Origin: Tillus elongatus
Taxonomy: Eukaryota > Arthropoda > Insecta > Coleoptera > Cleridae
Length of the DNA: 64,000 bases
Reading direction: 5' to 3'
Assembly (NCBI GenBank): GCA_964006375.1
Contig: OZ023263.1
Coordinates: forward strand, 137,512,063-137,576,062
Shown here: one piece after another, positions 37,325-47,788 of the stretch
Position numbering within the stretch: the first letter of the stretch is position 1
How the letters are laid out: the number at the start of each line of letters is the position of its first letter
The notes under the pieces: generated by a model
The model's database searches: none
Seen by the model: only the letters and a program-made list of their open reading frames with translations
What the model was told of the DNA's origin: nothing
Program-made: the position numbers and the translations under genes

Positions 37325-37708
37325 TTTATTTATGTTTATTTCTTATTTTATTTTAAAGTGTTAAAAATTGTTTAAGGCGTGTCACGAAGTGACGTAATTG
37401 CCGTTAGATAATCTAATTAGTTAACAGGGGAATAGATCCGTACCATCTCTATTTAATCTAATTTATTTTTGTTATTAAAACATTCGATAAAATATAGTTT
37501 CAGGAAAACGTCGCGAGATCGGTGGTGGGGTAAGGATTATAGCGGGTTGAGGTCGCCCAGGCGGGTCCTGCGGCATGCGAAACGATGAAAGCGGGGACGG
37601 ACGGGCTGGTCCACTGCATCAACCTTCGCGCACCGCGTGCGGCGTAGAAACTTCGGATGACTGAGGCCGCATCGAGGTCTGGATATATCGGCTGTAACGC
37701 GCTCGACA

Positions 37709-37955
37709 AGTTAGTTCTTTTTCAGCAGTCGCAGGGGCCGTCACGGAGAGTAATCAGCCACCGTCCGCGTCTTGATTCTTGGTGTTTGGTTTTGTTGTGT
37801 GTTTCAGTAGCGAATTCAGCAGGCCGGCCGTGGGAATTTAGTTCTCTTTCAGCGATCGCAGGAGCAGTCACGGAGAGGAAGCAGCCACCGTCCGCGTCTC
37901 GATTCTTGGTGTTTGATTTTATTGTGTATTTCAGGCCGTCCGTGGGAGAGGAGTA
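37709..37955 (+). repeat. Two ~130-bp tandem repeats in the LTR-like insert
   Basis: 'agttctttttcag' (37711) and 'agttctctttcag' (37840) start two units sharing 'gcagccaccgtccgcgtct' (or 'atcagcc...') and 'cgattcttggtgtttg'. Confidence 0.7.
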
Positions 37956-38359
37956 AGCAGCGATTCGTTAGGTGCACCAGCTTAGTAGAGCTAGCAGCAG
38001 TGGCAAGTGGAGAACGCCGTCTTCAGCAGGCCGCTAATTTCCGCTTTGTTTAGGTAGGTCGTTGTCTCTATAGCTGTACGGGGCAGGGCCTGTATGAAAG
38101 GGGTTTTCCACGGATCGATGTCTCTCTCTGGCGGCGAACACTTTGGCGCGCTTGGTGGCCTTCGCCAGAGGTGACGTTAAAAGTCCAGGTGTGGAAAAGA
38201 TATTGAATGTTGTTGTGTTTGTCAGTGGTTTTATTTCAGAGAGGCAGCCGCAAAGGAGCTTCGCATAAATAGGTCCATCGTTCGCTTCTGTCTGTATCAG
38301 CGGAGCGACCTGGGGGAGCCGGGGTTCGCTTTTCAAAGCTGCGGTCTTCCCGGAAGCGT

Positions 38360-39275
38360 GGGGGCACTAGCAAAGCGGCTGACTACAAGTTGATTTGAAC
38401 CCGGTGGCGGTCTAGTCACGATCAAGTCACCCAAAGTGGTCTCCCGTGGAGCAGCCTCTTCGGTTTCGGTGACCGACTGCAGTAAGGGTACTTCGGGCTG
38501 CCATAGATTCCCAACTGTGTTGGTAATCGGAACAGCCCGGCGAGACTCGACCTCCTGGACGTTCGGAGAGGGTGTCGTTTTCGGTCTTCGTGGAAAAGTT
38601 TTCTTTGTTTCCGTCGGGAGGCGCAAAGGGTTGCGTTCCTGAGCTGGAGTCTTCCCGAGAGCGCGAGAACACTAGCAAAGCGGCTGACTGCACGTTGATT
38701 TGAACCCGGTGGCGGTCTAGTCACGATCAAGTCACCCAAGGCGGTCTCCCGTGGCGCAGCTTTCGTGCTCCTGGATCTGGACGACAGCTGGAATATTTCG
38801 GGCTGCAGTAGGTCTCCACCATCCCTGGCGATCGAAACAGTCTGGCGATACCCGGTGTCCCGACCGTCCGAGCGACATAATTGGGAAAACCTTGCCGTTT
38901 TCAATCGTTGTAGGAGGGCTTTTCTTTGTTTCCGTCTAGAGGCGCAAAGGGTTGCGTTCCTGAGCTGGACTCTTCCCGAGAGCTCGAGGGCACTAGCAAA
39001 GCGGCTGACTACAAGTTGATTTGAACCCGGTGGCGGTCTAGTCACGATCAAGTCACCCAAAGTGGTCTCCCGTGGCGCAGTTCTCGTGCTCCTGGATCTG
39101 GACGACAGCTGGGATATTTCGCGCTGCAGTAGGTCTCCACCATTCCTGTCGATCGAAACAGTCTGGCGATACCCGGTATTCCGACCGTCCTGAAGGCACC
39201 GTTTGGAGGCTGTGTTTTCTTTTAACTTGATAGTGAGGACTTCCTTTATTTTGTCGAGGGGAAATTTCCATCTCC
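38360..39275 (+). repeat. Three ~305-320-bp GC-rich tandem repeats
   Basis: Units start near 38367, 38671 and 38992 with 'actagcaaagcggctgact' and share 'gaacccggtggcggtctagt' and 'aggcgcaaagggttgcgttc'. The third is truncated. Minus-strand frames of 97-212 codons here are repetitive by-products. Confidence 0.85.
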
Positions 39276-40244
39276 CTAGGGAGACACTTCCTCAGGTAGT
39301 AGAGAGTCTGTATGACTGCAACGCATGCTTGAGGGTCCGTAATTAATTAAGTGATAGTAGAAAGTAGAACAAGCCGTTAGCTGATCTTGATATTGCACCT
39401 AGAGTTGGCTTTCAATTCACATATTGCACGCCTGCTTAAACCGACCACCTGTCCGGTGCTTTGCTTTGGCGATCCCAGGACGCTTTTGTCCGCCTACAAG
39501 CCGCGAGTTTACAACCCCTATTCGTGATACCGTCCGTATAACTCGCGAATATTTCTGTTTCTGCCTCTGGTCTCTAATAAATTGATTTCTTGTCAAATAA
39601 GTTAGTTTAAACGTGGGGTATGCCGGGAGAATCCCTTGTGTAAATATTTCTTTGTACATATTTTGTAAATATTTCCCCACCAATACTTTTGTAAATAGAT
39701 TATTTGTTTTATACGGTATTTCATTCAAAGCTTCCCAACCAATCCACCCCAACATAATACGCAACATTCTGATCTCTAATATACAGGCCATAATTAAGGA
39801 GTCTTGAGGGACTTTGCCTGAGGACTTAGGCGAACCCTGTCTCCACTGGAGTTTACCCTGGGTCCGTGTATCTGTAAATAACAACCGAGGACAGAGATAT
39901 AGTCCTGAGGGAGCGCAGCGTCTTCCTTTAAACCCACGCTGCTGGCGCCTGAGCAAATCCCGTAATAAAGCCGTATTGATAAGGTTATCCCGTGGAAACC
40001 TTCCCATATTAGGAAAAGATAACCTTATCCCGATTTGACCCCTTACAGGCGTTACAAACAATTTAGTTATTGATTTTTCATTTATTGTTGTTATTTTATC
40101 TTTATTCTAGAATAGTAATTTATTACTTTATTTTAGAATGCTAAGTTATTGCTACCTGTATTCTTTTATTTTAAAGCCGTATCATATACAAGTAAATAAA
40201 ACCGAACTTTTTTGCATGAATTAATCAAATAGTTGTTTCTTGCT

Positions 40245-40850
40245 TGCTACTTGCATTATTGTTTTTTTTTGTGCTAATAAGTCCAAAACCGCTAAAAGTA
40301 GGTATAAAATCACATTATACTTTCATATAGAGAATTAACTCATGCTTCGGATTTCACTATAAAATACAGAGTGTTCCATTTAAAATTTCCGCATAACTTG
40401 CATTTTAATGTTCTACAAAAAGTCTATTATATTGTGGACACCTGTACACCAACTTAATTCGCATAACATTTTATGATATAGCAACATAATAAGGAACAAC
40501 CGCCGAAAAATCAGGCCTCCAGCTATACTGGTTGAAAAGAAAACATTAAGAGATGCTAGTTGCCAAATTTCTTAAAAAATATTTTTATTTCCTAAACGGC
40601 TGAAGTGAAAGATAGGTTATACAAAAAAGTTCCAGAATATTCCGTGGAATCTAAAAATATCATAATATATAGGGTGTTCTACTAGAAAAATCAGAGTTGG
40701 TATTTGGTAAGAGACAATCGGGCAACACCGCATTGTTAAAACTATTTTTTAAAAGAAGATCACGGTTTTATATGAACATTACCTTAATTATCAATTCCTA
40801 CCTGTTCTCGTTCTCTAGATACTTCTATTAGGCTATCGAGTTTGGTGCAC

Positions 40851-40851
<1 letters not shown>
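40245..40851. repeat. Right long inverted terminal repeat
   Basis: Reverse-complement partner of 35543-36150, with scattered substitutions and small indels. Confidence 0.75.
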
Positions 40852-40852
<1 letters not shown>

Positions 40853-40921
<69 letters not shown>

Positions 40922-41010
40922 GAAACTGACCTTGGCGCTTGGTTTCAAAGACTAATTTGCGTTTATTTGTAGAAAATGTTGAAATTTTCTTTATGAAAAT
41001 TCGCTAAAAG
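40853..41010 (-). repeat. (TA)n core and reversed L module
   Basis: TA to about 40915, then 'aaagtctgaaactgacc' and 'cgctaaaagg', a diverged L module. The mariner-like element thus appears to have inserted at or beside a microsatellite core. Confidence 0.55.
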
Positions 41011-41690
41011 GTGAAATAATCATACGTCAACGGGTATTTAAAAAAGTTGATTAAAGGAGAGTTAGACTTGAAAATAGATGTGTTTACAGAATAATGTTAG
41101 CATACACAATCCTATTTGATTGTAAAGTCAACCAAAGAACTCAATTTAGAGCAAAATTCAAGTTAAGTAGAAATCGATTTAGTGAGTCGTGTATTAGTAC
41201 CGATGCGATTGCTCGAAAAAATAATTGGCTAAATCAAAACAGGTGAACTTGTGCATATTTATCTTAATGTGTAATTCACAACTTGGAATTTGTCATTTTA
41301 ATTCTTTAGTAAAAAAAATTTGTTATGTTATTTTCAAGGAACGCATAATAGTTTATATTGATTGGCTAAAACTGAGTGTGTATGGTACATTTCAACGAGT
41401 TTGTCGCGTTTCGTAAAGCTAATCATTTGTGAGTATATTTGTCTACAGGGCATGATATATTTTTCATTTTATTCTACTTATGCTATGGTTGTCGATTAAA
41501 CAATTTAATAGTGCATTAAACCGCTGATCTTATTATCATCCAGCATTTATAAATAAAGGTTAGGTATAATTTTCTGCTAGTACCTACTTGTCATGGTCCT
41601 TAGTCATAGAAGTATGCTGGTGTGAAATGAGATAAAAAATAAGCAAATAATATTTTTTTCTAAGTTACATGGTTACGGCAGTGTGCCAGT
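41011..41690. other. No gene seen
   Basis: AT-rich. A 63-codon frame near 41225 has no recognisable similarity. Confidence 0.4.
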
Positions 41691-41714
41691 CGCGACTAAG
41701 AGTTGTACTTCAGA

Positions 41715-41990
41715 GCAACTTTATAAAGTTTAATTTATTTAACTTATGTTACATTAGTACAGTTATTAATACAATACAATTTTAATGTTGTAAAATGTTA
41801 AATATTAAGGTGAGTAATCTAAACTCTTAAGGCTGGATAGAAAAGACTAACTAACTTGAAAATCAATTATTACCTATATTTATAAACTTAACTATGATGA
41901 TATTAATCAATAAACTCTGTTTGAAAATGTCCCAGACGCTGACTGGACAGAAAATGCACACAGGTGCATAAATGCAGGATACGTACAATT
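41715..41990 (-). repeat. 3' LTR of the reverse errantivirus-like element
   Basis: Matches 47283-47786 but lacks the 223-bp fold-back insertion present there, so it serves as the empty-site reference. Confidence 0.7.
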
Positions 41991-41999
41991 GCTGGTCGG

Positions 42000-43480
42000 T
42001 GTCCTGTCGTATGTGGTATACCGGGTGGTGCTACCATAACTCCTCCGGGGCCAGATAGAAAATTTAGAGTATCTAAATTTTCAAGGTGATTCTCCAATGG
42101 GGATTTCTTCCAGGGAACTTCTCTCTTGCTGTTTTGATACTATTGAATTCTTGAGCTTCAGTGGTTTCGTAGTCTCCATTTCCAGGTGTTGCTAACAGGA
42201 CAATAATTGTATGAAAGAGGATTGTTCAGATGCTGGTAGACATACTTATACGGAGAGGCTGAACTTGGGTGTTGTAGTTTCACTGGGAAGGTCCATTATC
42301 CATTTGTTCACACTTATCTTCTGGTTCTTCACTTGTCGAATACTAACAGAATGGTGTTTACAATGTAACGAGGCCTGACTTGCGGAATGAATTATTTAGC
42401 GGAACTGGTCATCGGTTTTATGGGAACGGTCCCGGGCGCCAGATTTTAAAAGGGTTTACTCCCTGCGAGGGTGTCTGCGACCTCGTCACAAGACTCCGAC
42501 CATTGGTGTGATCAGAGTGCCTGGGTAGCTCTGTGGAGAGGGTCCGGTAGCCTTTGCTGTGACAGGCCGTGTAGTTACCTCCGGGGTGGCGGGCTTTAAT
42601 CGCTACCCCGACAATTCCCTGACCTTCTGAAATTCTATAGAGATGTAGCAGATTTACTTAAAGACCAGATATCCTATTTACAACGTTTATTAAGAAACTA
42701 TATATATACAAAGATTCGTAAGATTCACAACCCTGGTAGTGCCTACTGTACTACCCTATCTCTTATAACATATCTTAGAGGACGGACGGGAAGACATTAG
42801 TCAATTACTTGCACGGAGGAGGATCCGGCGTCGGTTTGGCCCTCTGTACCTTGTGTCGAAAGGTCCAGCCACGAATACCCCGAGCACCGTGGTTTACGAC
42901 TCGGATATGCAGGTAATAGATGGATTGACACGGCGGGCGTTACATAATCGCCCAAATAGCGTATCCTCGGGCGAAGCCGATGTCGTGTCAGTCGAGATAC
43001 TTCGACACCTGGGGGCGCTGAGAACAAAAAGGAAGTTGGTGGGATGGGGTCGTGACGGGATACTGCCGCGAACTGATTTGATCTAAGCTTACTTGTGTCA
43101 CTACAGCGTCTAAACCAGGATCAAATCAGGACGGACGGGTGTAACCCACTCGAAAAGCATCACTTTTCGAATGGCTTACAACACGCTAACAGTGCTAGGA
43201 TACGGGGAGAGAGGGGGCTTGTCTCGGATGCACGATCTCGACGTCGCCGAAGGGATACGATATTACGATAAAATGTATGAAAATTCACTATCTCTAAAGT
43301 ATGAAAATTCGCTACCTTTACAGTATGAAAATTCGCTATCTTTACAGTATGAAAATTCGCTATCACTACGTAGTATAAAATCGACAAAGGTCTTACCTAT
43401 TCGGACAAACTAACGGGCCAATTCTTACGGTGTGTAGTACTACACTGACGGTACCTAACTACCAAAACTAATTACGACTA
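42000..43480 (-). mobile_element. Possible second LTR element: LTR, primer site and gag start (truncated)
   Basis: On the minus strand 'tggcgcccgggaccg' (rc near 42428-42442) resembles a primer-binding site. The ~1 kb to its right would be the 5' LTR: start perhaps near 43445 at 'tgtagtactacaca', TATA-like run near 42710, 'aataaa' near 42683. To its left a leader opens into a frame containing LSGPGGVMVAPPGIPHTTG (about 41990-42097), possibly a gag N-terminus cut off at the errantivirus LTR. Inferred from layout only; no polymerase is present. Confidence 0.35.
43276..43371 (+). repeat. Four 24-bp tandem repeats
   Basis: 'tatgaaaattcgctatcttt' plus 'acag', with small variation, starts at 43276, 43300, 43324 and 43348. 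It lies in the putative LTR. Confidence 0.9.
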
Positions 43481-43567
43481 AACGGTGGAATTCTTTATAT
43501 CTCTAACGCAACACTTGTTCTGTAAAACCTTCGACCTTACTCTACCAGTCGAAAACTCTTTCTGCCT

Positions 43568-44330
43568 TCAGTCGTTATTGTATCTCCAGCCACCGGCTGA
43601 AAAATCTAATCGGTGGATATACCTTGTCCTTATCTTGGGCAGATATGTTTTTATTCTGAAGCGATAATTCGAAAATGCGTGTTTGTTAAAAATATTACTG
43701 ATAAATAAATAAAATAATTTAACTGCGCAGAATATTTTTATCGGTATGATTTGTATTAAATTTATTTCCGAACAGTCGCTTTTGATATCTACGACTGTCC
43801 CGAAAATATACGCTTCATTACAACAACTCCATGTTTCCAGGTGAGCTTGACCAATTGAACTGCACAGGATGTTGATCTGATTAATCATTTCGCTTCTGCA
43901 TAGGTAATCTCTAGGACAACTGCTTGATATAATGTCTTTTGTAAGTTGTAGCTTTTCATTGTTAAGGGTTAGGTGTAAGTATTTGGAGTGAGGGATAATA
44001 TTAAATAAGTTTGACTAGGACCTTGTTTTACAGGAAATTCACAATGCACAAGGGTGATAATAATTGTAAGCATAGACTCGACTAATGAAATTTCAAAGGC
44101 AATTACTAATGTATAATTTTTATAATGACCTTTTATTATGGATACCTCCTCGTATAAAGCTACACTATTTGCATCAAGTTTGTAAGGAAGATTGGTCACA
44201 AACTTCCCCATTCTTTTTAATTCTACTAATAAGCCTAATACGGATGACTGCATGGTTTTCAATTTGACAAAGTTATTTTCTTAACTTACGTCCTGAAAAT
44301 ACTTTTGAAGCTATATTATTTGTTTCTGTG
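43568..44330 (-). pseudogene. Errantivirus-type env, C-terminal remnant
   Basis: Minus-strand frames (97 codons at 43969-44262, 106 codons at 43568-43888) give, in order, a NLPYKLDANSVALYEE-type stretch, a hydrophobic strand pattern, a CPRDYLC-type cysteine pair and a WSCCNEA segment. This is the layout of the ectodomain of insect errantivirus Env / baculovirus F-type fusion proteins. The family protein is several hundred residues with a fusion peptide and a transmembrane anchor; here the N-terminal half is missing and the pieces lie in different frames. Not functional. Confidence 0.5.
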
Positions 44331-44389
44331 GTTTGCTGTATCAACATGATTGGACTATCAACTAGTGTTGATGAGGATTCCTATCGTAT

Positions 44390-46760
44390 TTAGCTCGTTT
44401 GAAAATTTCACATTCGTTAATATAGGCTGTTATTCTTTCTCGCATTTTTTTGAAAGTAATACTTGTTAGAAATTTGCTTTATAGTTTCTACTAATCTCCT
44501 ATGGTTAGTTTTGCCTTCATGATAATTTTTAATTACTTCGTTAATGTCATCATCGTCAGCTAAAGGCAGGCGATGTTTTGGACAGCTAATAATAATTGAT
44601 GCGTTATTGTTAAATATGTCAACATACACAGTAAAAAAATCTTGGTATAATTTTTCTATTTCGAAATTAAAATAATATGGTTTGCCTGGAGTAGTGTATT
44701 CTTTTGGGAAATTTATTATTGCTTGTCGATTGTCATTTCTTGGGATCTGTACCAAATATTTGTGTTGACTGTTAACTTTTAGGTGTTTTACTGGTCTTGG
44801 ATTATTATGTACAGCAGATATATAATACTGATTTAGTTGTTTTTCTATCGGATCTGCTGATATTTGAATGCCTAATCTTGGTCCTACATTAATTTGTGAA
44901 TGATCGCTGTCTAGTAAGTCATTAATTTGTTCTGTTTTTTCGTCTGTCTGGTTTAATGGTGAGTTAGTATTTCTTGAGGTGCTAGGAATTTCGACTGGAA
45001 TAAAAGGTAGTTCTGGAGGCCTCACTCGCGGAATATAACTAGTTTCAGGGGGTTGTAAAACGACATCTAAATTTGGGGTCTTAAGTTCTCTTTGCAGATC
45101 TTGAAGATGTCTTTCTTCTGCATCAAAGTTATTAGTTATTGACAAAATTTCTGCATCATCTATAGCATTAATTTGAATGCGAGACAAGGAGTCTGCATTG
45201 CAATTCAATGACCCTTTTTATACATTATCTCCTAGTCGTATTCTTTCAGTTTCAAGCGCCAACGTGTTAATTTTGAATTCGGTTCCTTTAGCTGCATTAG
45301 GCATACTAAAGGTCTGTGATCTATATAAATGTAAAATTTACGACCATAAAGATATGGACGAAAATATTTGGTAGCCCAGACAATTGCTAAAAGTTCTTTT
45401 TTCAATTGTCGAATATTTTTACTCCGTCTCATTTAGAGTACGAGAAGCATAACTTATAGGTTTGTCGTTACCTGCTGAGCCTTGTGATAAAACTGCTCCC
45501 AGAGCTACATTAGAGGCATCAGTTGTTAAAATGAAAGATTTCATGAAGTCAGAATATTGTAAGATAGGATTGTTCATTAGAACGTTCTTGCACGTTTCGA
45601 AAGCTTCTATGAAACTATCATCATGAACTATAGATGCATTTTTTTTGGGCAACGGGTCAATGGTTTTGTTAGTTTACCGAGACATTTCATAAATTTCCGG
45701 TAATAACCTACAAGAACTAGAAATCCTTTGATTTCTTTCCTTGTTTTAGGTAAATGGAATTCTTTAACAGCTCTTACATTATCAGGGTTTGGCCTTACGC
45801 CTTCTTTTCTTATAATATTACCCATATACGTCACTTATTTCTTTAAAAATTTACTTTATTCAAGTTGAATTTTGAAATTAGCTTCTCTTAACCTGTCAAA
45901 TACTTCGGCTAACCTTTCTATGTGTTCTTGTAAAGATGTACTAAAAATTATAATTTTACCATAATAGGTGAAGCATTTTTCGTTTTGAATACTCCTAAGG
46001 ATATTGTCCAAAGCCTTTGGAAGGTCACTTGAGCATTCTTCTTCCCAGGTGGCATTTGCCTGTATTCATAGTGTCCAGCTTGGGTGTTAAAGGCAGTGTT
46101 TTATATGTCTTCAGGACTCATTTCAATTTAATATCCTAAAGCTAGATCTAAAGTAGTATAGTATTGGCGACGATCCAACTTATCTAATATCTCTGAAGTA
46201 TTAGGAAGGGGGTACTTGTCATCAATAGTCGGGTCATTAAGACGTCTATAGTCTATGACCATGCGAAATTTGTGTTTGCTATTACGATCATTTTTTTTGG
46301 AGTAACTAGCATGGGACTGCCCCACGGCGAGCAAAACGGCTGAATAATGTTTTGCTTTAGCAAGTCATCAATTTGTTTTTTGACTTCTTGCTGCTGAGCT
46401 TGAGGTAATCGATATGGTTTTATACAATATCTTTATTATGACGCATAAGATTTAATTCGATAGTTGTAAGAGGCTCGACATAAAAAGCTTTGTTTATAAT
46501 TACTTCTACTGGATGGCCGTTGCTATTTAAAATTGTTGTTAAAGCATATTTGTTTGAGACATTAAACACTGGTATTTCTACTCCGGTTTATAATTTCATT
46601 TTAGGAATTATGCCAACGTTAAAATTACTGCACTTTACAGGTATTTTAACTACTGTTTCACATCTTCGCTGTAACATAATTGTATTTATTAAAAGATTCG
46701 AATAACCATGTTTATTAAAGTCATTGCCATTTAGGCATAAAGGAATGTTTGCAGTTTTTG
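44390..46760 (-). pseudogene. gypsy-type pol remnant (protease end, RT, RNase H, integrase zinc domain)
   Basis: On the minus strand: a weak region before RT (46480-46760); RT start FRMVIDYRRLNDPTIDDKYP and TTLDLALGY (46128-46334); then GHYEYRQMPPG near 46060. The usual YLDD box reads YYGKIIIFS near 45960, so the catalytic Asp pair is lost. The connection GYYRKFMKCLGKLTKPL (about 45690) and RNase H (TTDASNVALGAVLS near 45530, [15 protein letters not shown] near 45380, [20 protein letters not shown] near 45280) follow. Last is an open 263-codon frame (44417-45208) ending in the integrase HHCC zinc domain (NHRRLVETIKQISNKYYF). The integrase catalytic core is absent. Confidence 0.8.
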
Positions 46761-47265
46761 TTATTAATTAATTTACTACTAATAAAATAAAAAGGAGTGA
46801 CCTAAATGTGTGCTGCTTAGGCATATATATTTTTTTGGTAATATAAATTTAGGAGGTGCTAAATTTATTCTATACTTTTATTATTTAATTTGTTAAAATA
46901 TTGCTGATTTGAGTCAAACATTAATCGATTTTGGATTAAGTTGGACAAGGAAAATAAAATAAAGGAACAATGAAAGCACTTACACAAGTATGAAGTTGAA
47001 GACGTCGTTTCTTCTTTGCTTCAGCACCATAAGATACAGCGAATAAGGCAGACAACATCGTAGGCAGAAGTTCCGCATCAAACTTTATTTTCTCTTATGA
47101 TCGCGCGCGCACTCACTGTTTGTTATTTGAAGTTTACTAACGATTACTTTTATTAACTTGGACGATGTTGTTCCCTGTTGAATTCTATTGCTTGTTCTGA
47201 GATTTAAATGATAAAAATCTAAGTGCTGACTTTTGCGATGTTGTCAAAAAGGTACTAAACTCTTA

Positions 47266-47280
47266 CTACCGACTGCGCCA
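47266..47280 (-). promoter_or_regulatory. Primer-binding site of the reverse errantivirus-like element
   Basis: The minus strand reads 'tggcgcagtcggtag', the same 15 bases as the + strand element at 48214. It lies just inside the 5' LTR, as required for tRNA-primed minus-strand synthesis. This is the primer type of the 17.6/297 group. Confidence 0.8.
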
Positions 47281-47395
47281 CGAAGAGCAAAGCAACTTTA
47301 TAAAGTTAAATTTATTTAACTTAACTTACAATAGTACAGTTATTAATACAATACAATTTAAATGTTGTAAAATGTAAAATATTAATGTGAGTAAT

Positions 47396-47618
47396 AAGTA
47401 CACTTGGAGAAACCCAAATCACCACAACACATATTTCAGAGACCTTACGATCGTTTCGTTGACAATGTCAACATCTTCAGAGGAAGAAAATTCTAAGTTT
47501 AGAAATGTCTTCCTCTGAAGAAACGATCGTAAGGTCTCTGAAATATGTGTTGTGGTGATTTGGGTTTCTCCAAGTGTACTTATTAGTGCTCATCACAGGT
47601 TCCAGTTTTCACATAGTG
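47396..47618. mobile_element. Fold-back element with 13-bp TSD and hammerhead-like core
   Basis: It is flanked by exact TSDs 'taatgtgagtaat' (47383-47395 and 47619-47631) inside the 5' LTR. The 3' LTR at 41715-41990 has the uninterrupted 'gtgagtaatctaaac'. Arms of about 80 nt ('aagtacacttggagaaaccc' and its reverse complement 'gggtttctccaagtgtactt') fold back. The minus strand then starts with a ~35-nt head containing 'gaaaactggaac'. No ORF. The 13-bp TSD fits target-primed reverse transcription, so its mobility would depend on a LINE or Penelope-like enzyme. Confidence 0.8.
47443..47483 (-). ncRNA. Hammerhead-ribozyme-like motif (candidate), most complete fold
   Basis: The minus strand reads cct + ctgaaga + t + gttgac-att-gtcaac + gaaa + cgatcg + ta + agg. 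Stem I is cct/agg; stem II is six perfect pairs with a 3-nt loop; stem III is acga/tcgt, closed by the required A-U; the cleavage triplet would be GUA. The one departure from the canonical core is the extra T between CUGAAGA and stem II. The opposite arm carries the same motif with stem II deleted. Confidence 0.45.
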
Positions 47619-47788
47619 TAATGTGAGTAATCTAAACTGTTAAGACTGGACAGAAAGGCCTAACTAATTTGAAAATGAACTAATACCTGTATTTATAAAC
47701 TTAACTATGATGATATTAATCAATAATCTCTTTGGTTTGGAAATGTTCCAGACGCTGGGTGGACAGGTGCATAAATGCAGGATACGCA

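Larger units (their letters stand above)
37380..40047 (+). mobile_element. Probable 2.67-kb solo LTR nested in the mariner-like element
   Basis: The insert begins 'tgtcacgaagtgacg' and ends 'accccttaca' (TG...CA) with 'ggcg' on both sides (37376-37379 and 40048-40051), a 4-bp duplication as for Ty3/gypsy-type integrases. It is much richer in GC than its surroundings, carries internal tandem repeats, and has 'aataaag' near 39963 about 85 bp before its end, as an LTR poly(A) signal would. No pol sequence accompanies it, so it would be a solo LTR left after recombination. An open 214-codon minus-strand frame at 39417-40061 has no recognisable similarity. Confidence 0.5.
35543..40851 (+). mobile_element. 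mariner-like DNA transposon with ~600-bp inverted ends
   Basis: The left end (from 35543, 'gggtgcgccaaactcg', 'tagaagtatctagagaacga') and the right end (to 40851, 'tcgttctctagatacttcta', 'cgagtttggtgcac') are reverse complements that stay alignable for about 600 bp, to 36150 and 40245. TA lies outside both ends (35541-35542, 40852-40853), as expected for Tc1/mariner. Inside are a broken transposase (about 36300-37324) and a 2.67-kb LTR-like insertion (37380-40047). Without that insertion the element is about 2.6 kb. Confidence 0.75.
47283..47786 (-). repeat. 5' LTR of the reverse errantivirus-like element
   Basis: Homologous to 41715-41990 on both sides of the inserted fold-back element (47396-47618). 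Confidence 0.7.
41700..47788 (-). mobile_element. Errantivirus-like (gypsy group) LTR element, reverse, decayed
   Basis: Direct repeats at about 41715-41990 and 47283-47786 (shared 'agcaactttataaag', 'ttattaatacaatacaattt' and 'ggtgcataaatgcaggatac') act as LTRs. A primer-binding site complementary to a tRNA lies at 47266-47280. Between them, on the minus strand, are pol remnants (44390-46760) and an env C-terminal remnant (43680-44330). Gag is missing, the integrase core is deleted, and another LTR element has entered near the 3' end. It is an old endogenous insect retroelement copy with no intact gene. Confidence 0.75.

Noticed and set aside
38422..39060. 212-codon minus-strand frame in the GC-rich repeat
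   Set aside because: Built from the tandem repeat units; no recognisable domain, and GC-rich sequence gives few stops by chance.
39417..40061. 214-codon minus-strand frame near the end of the LTR-like insert
   Set aside because: No recognisable motif, overlaps the probable LTR end and crosses its boundary into flanking DNA.
43276..43371. CRISPR-like array
   Set aside because: Units are contiguous 24-bp tandem repeats with no spacers, in a eukaryotic context.
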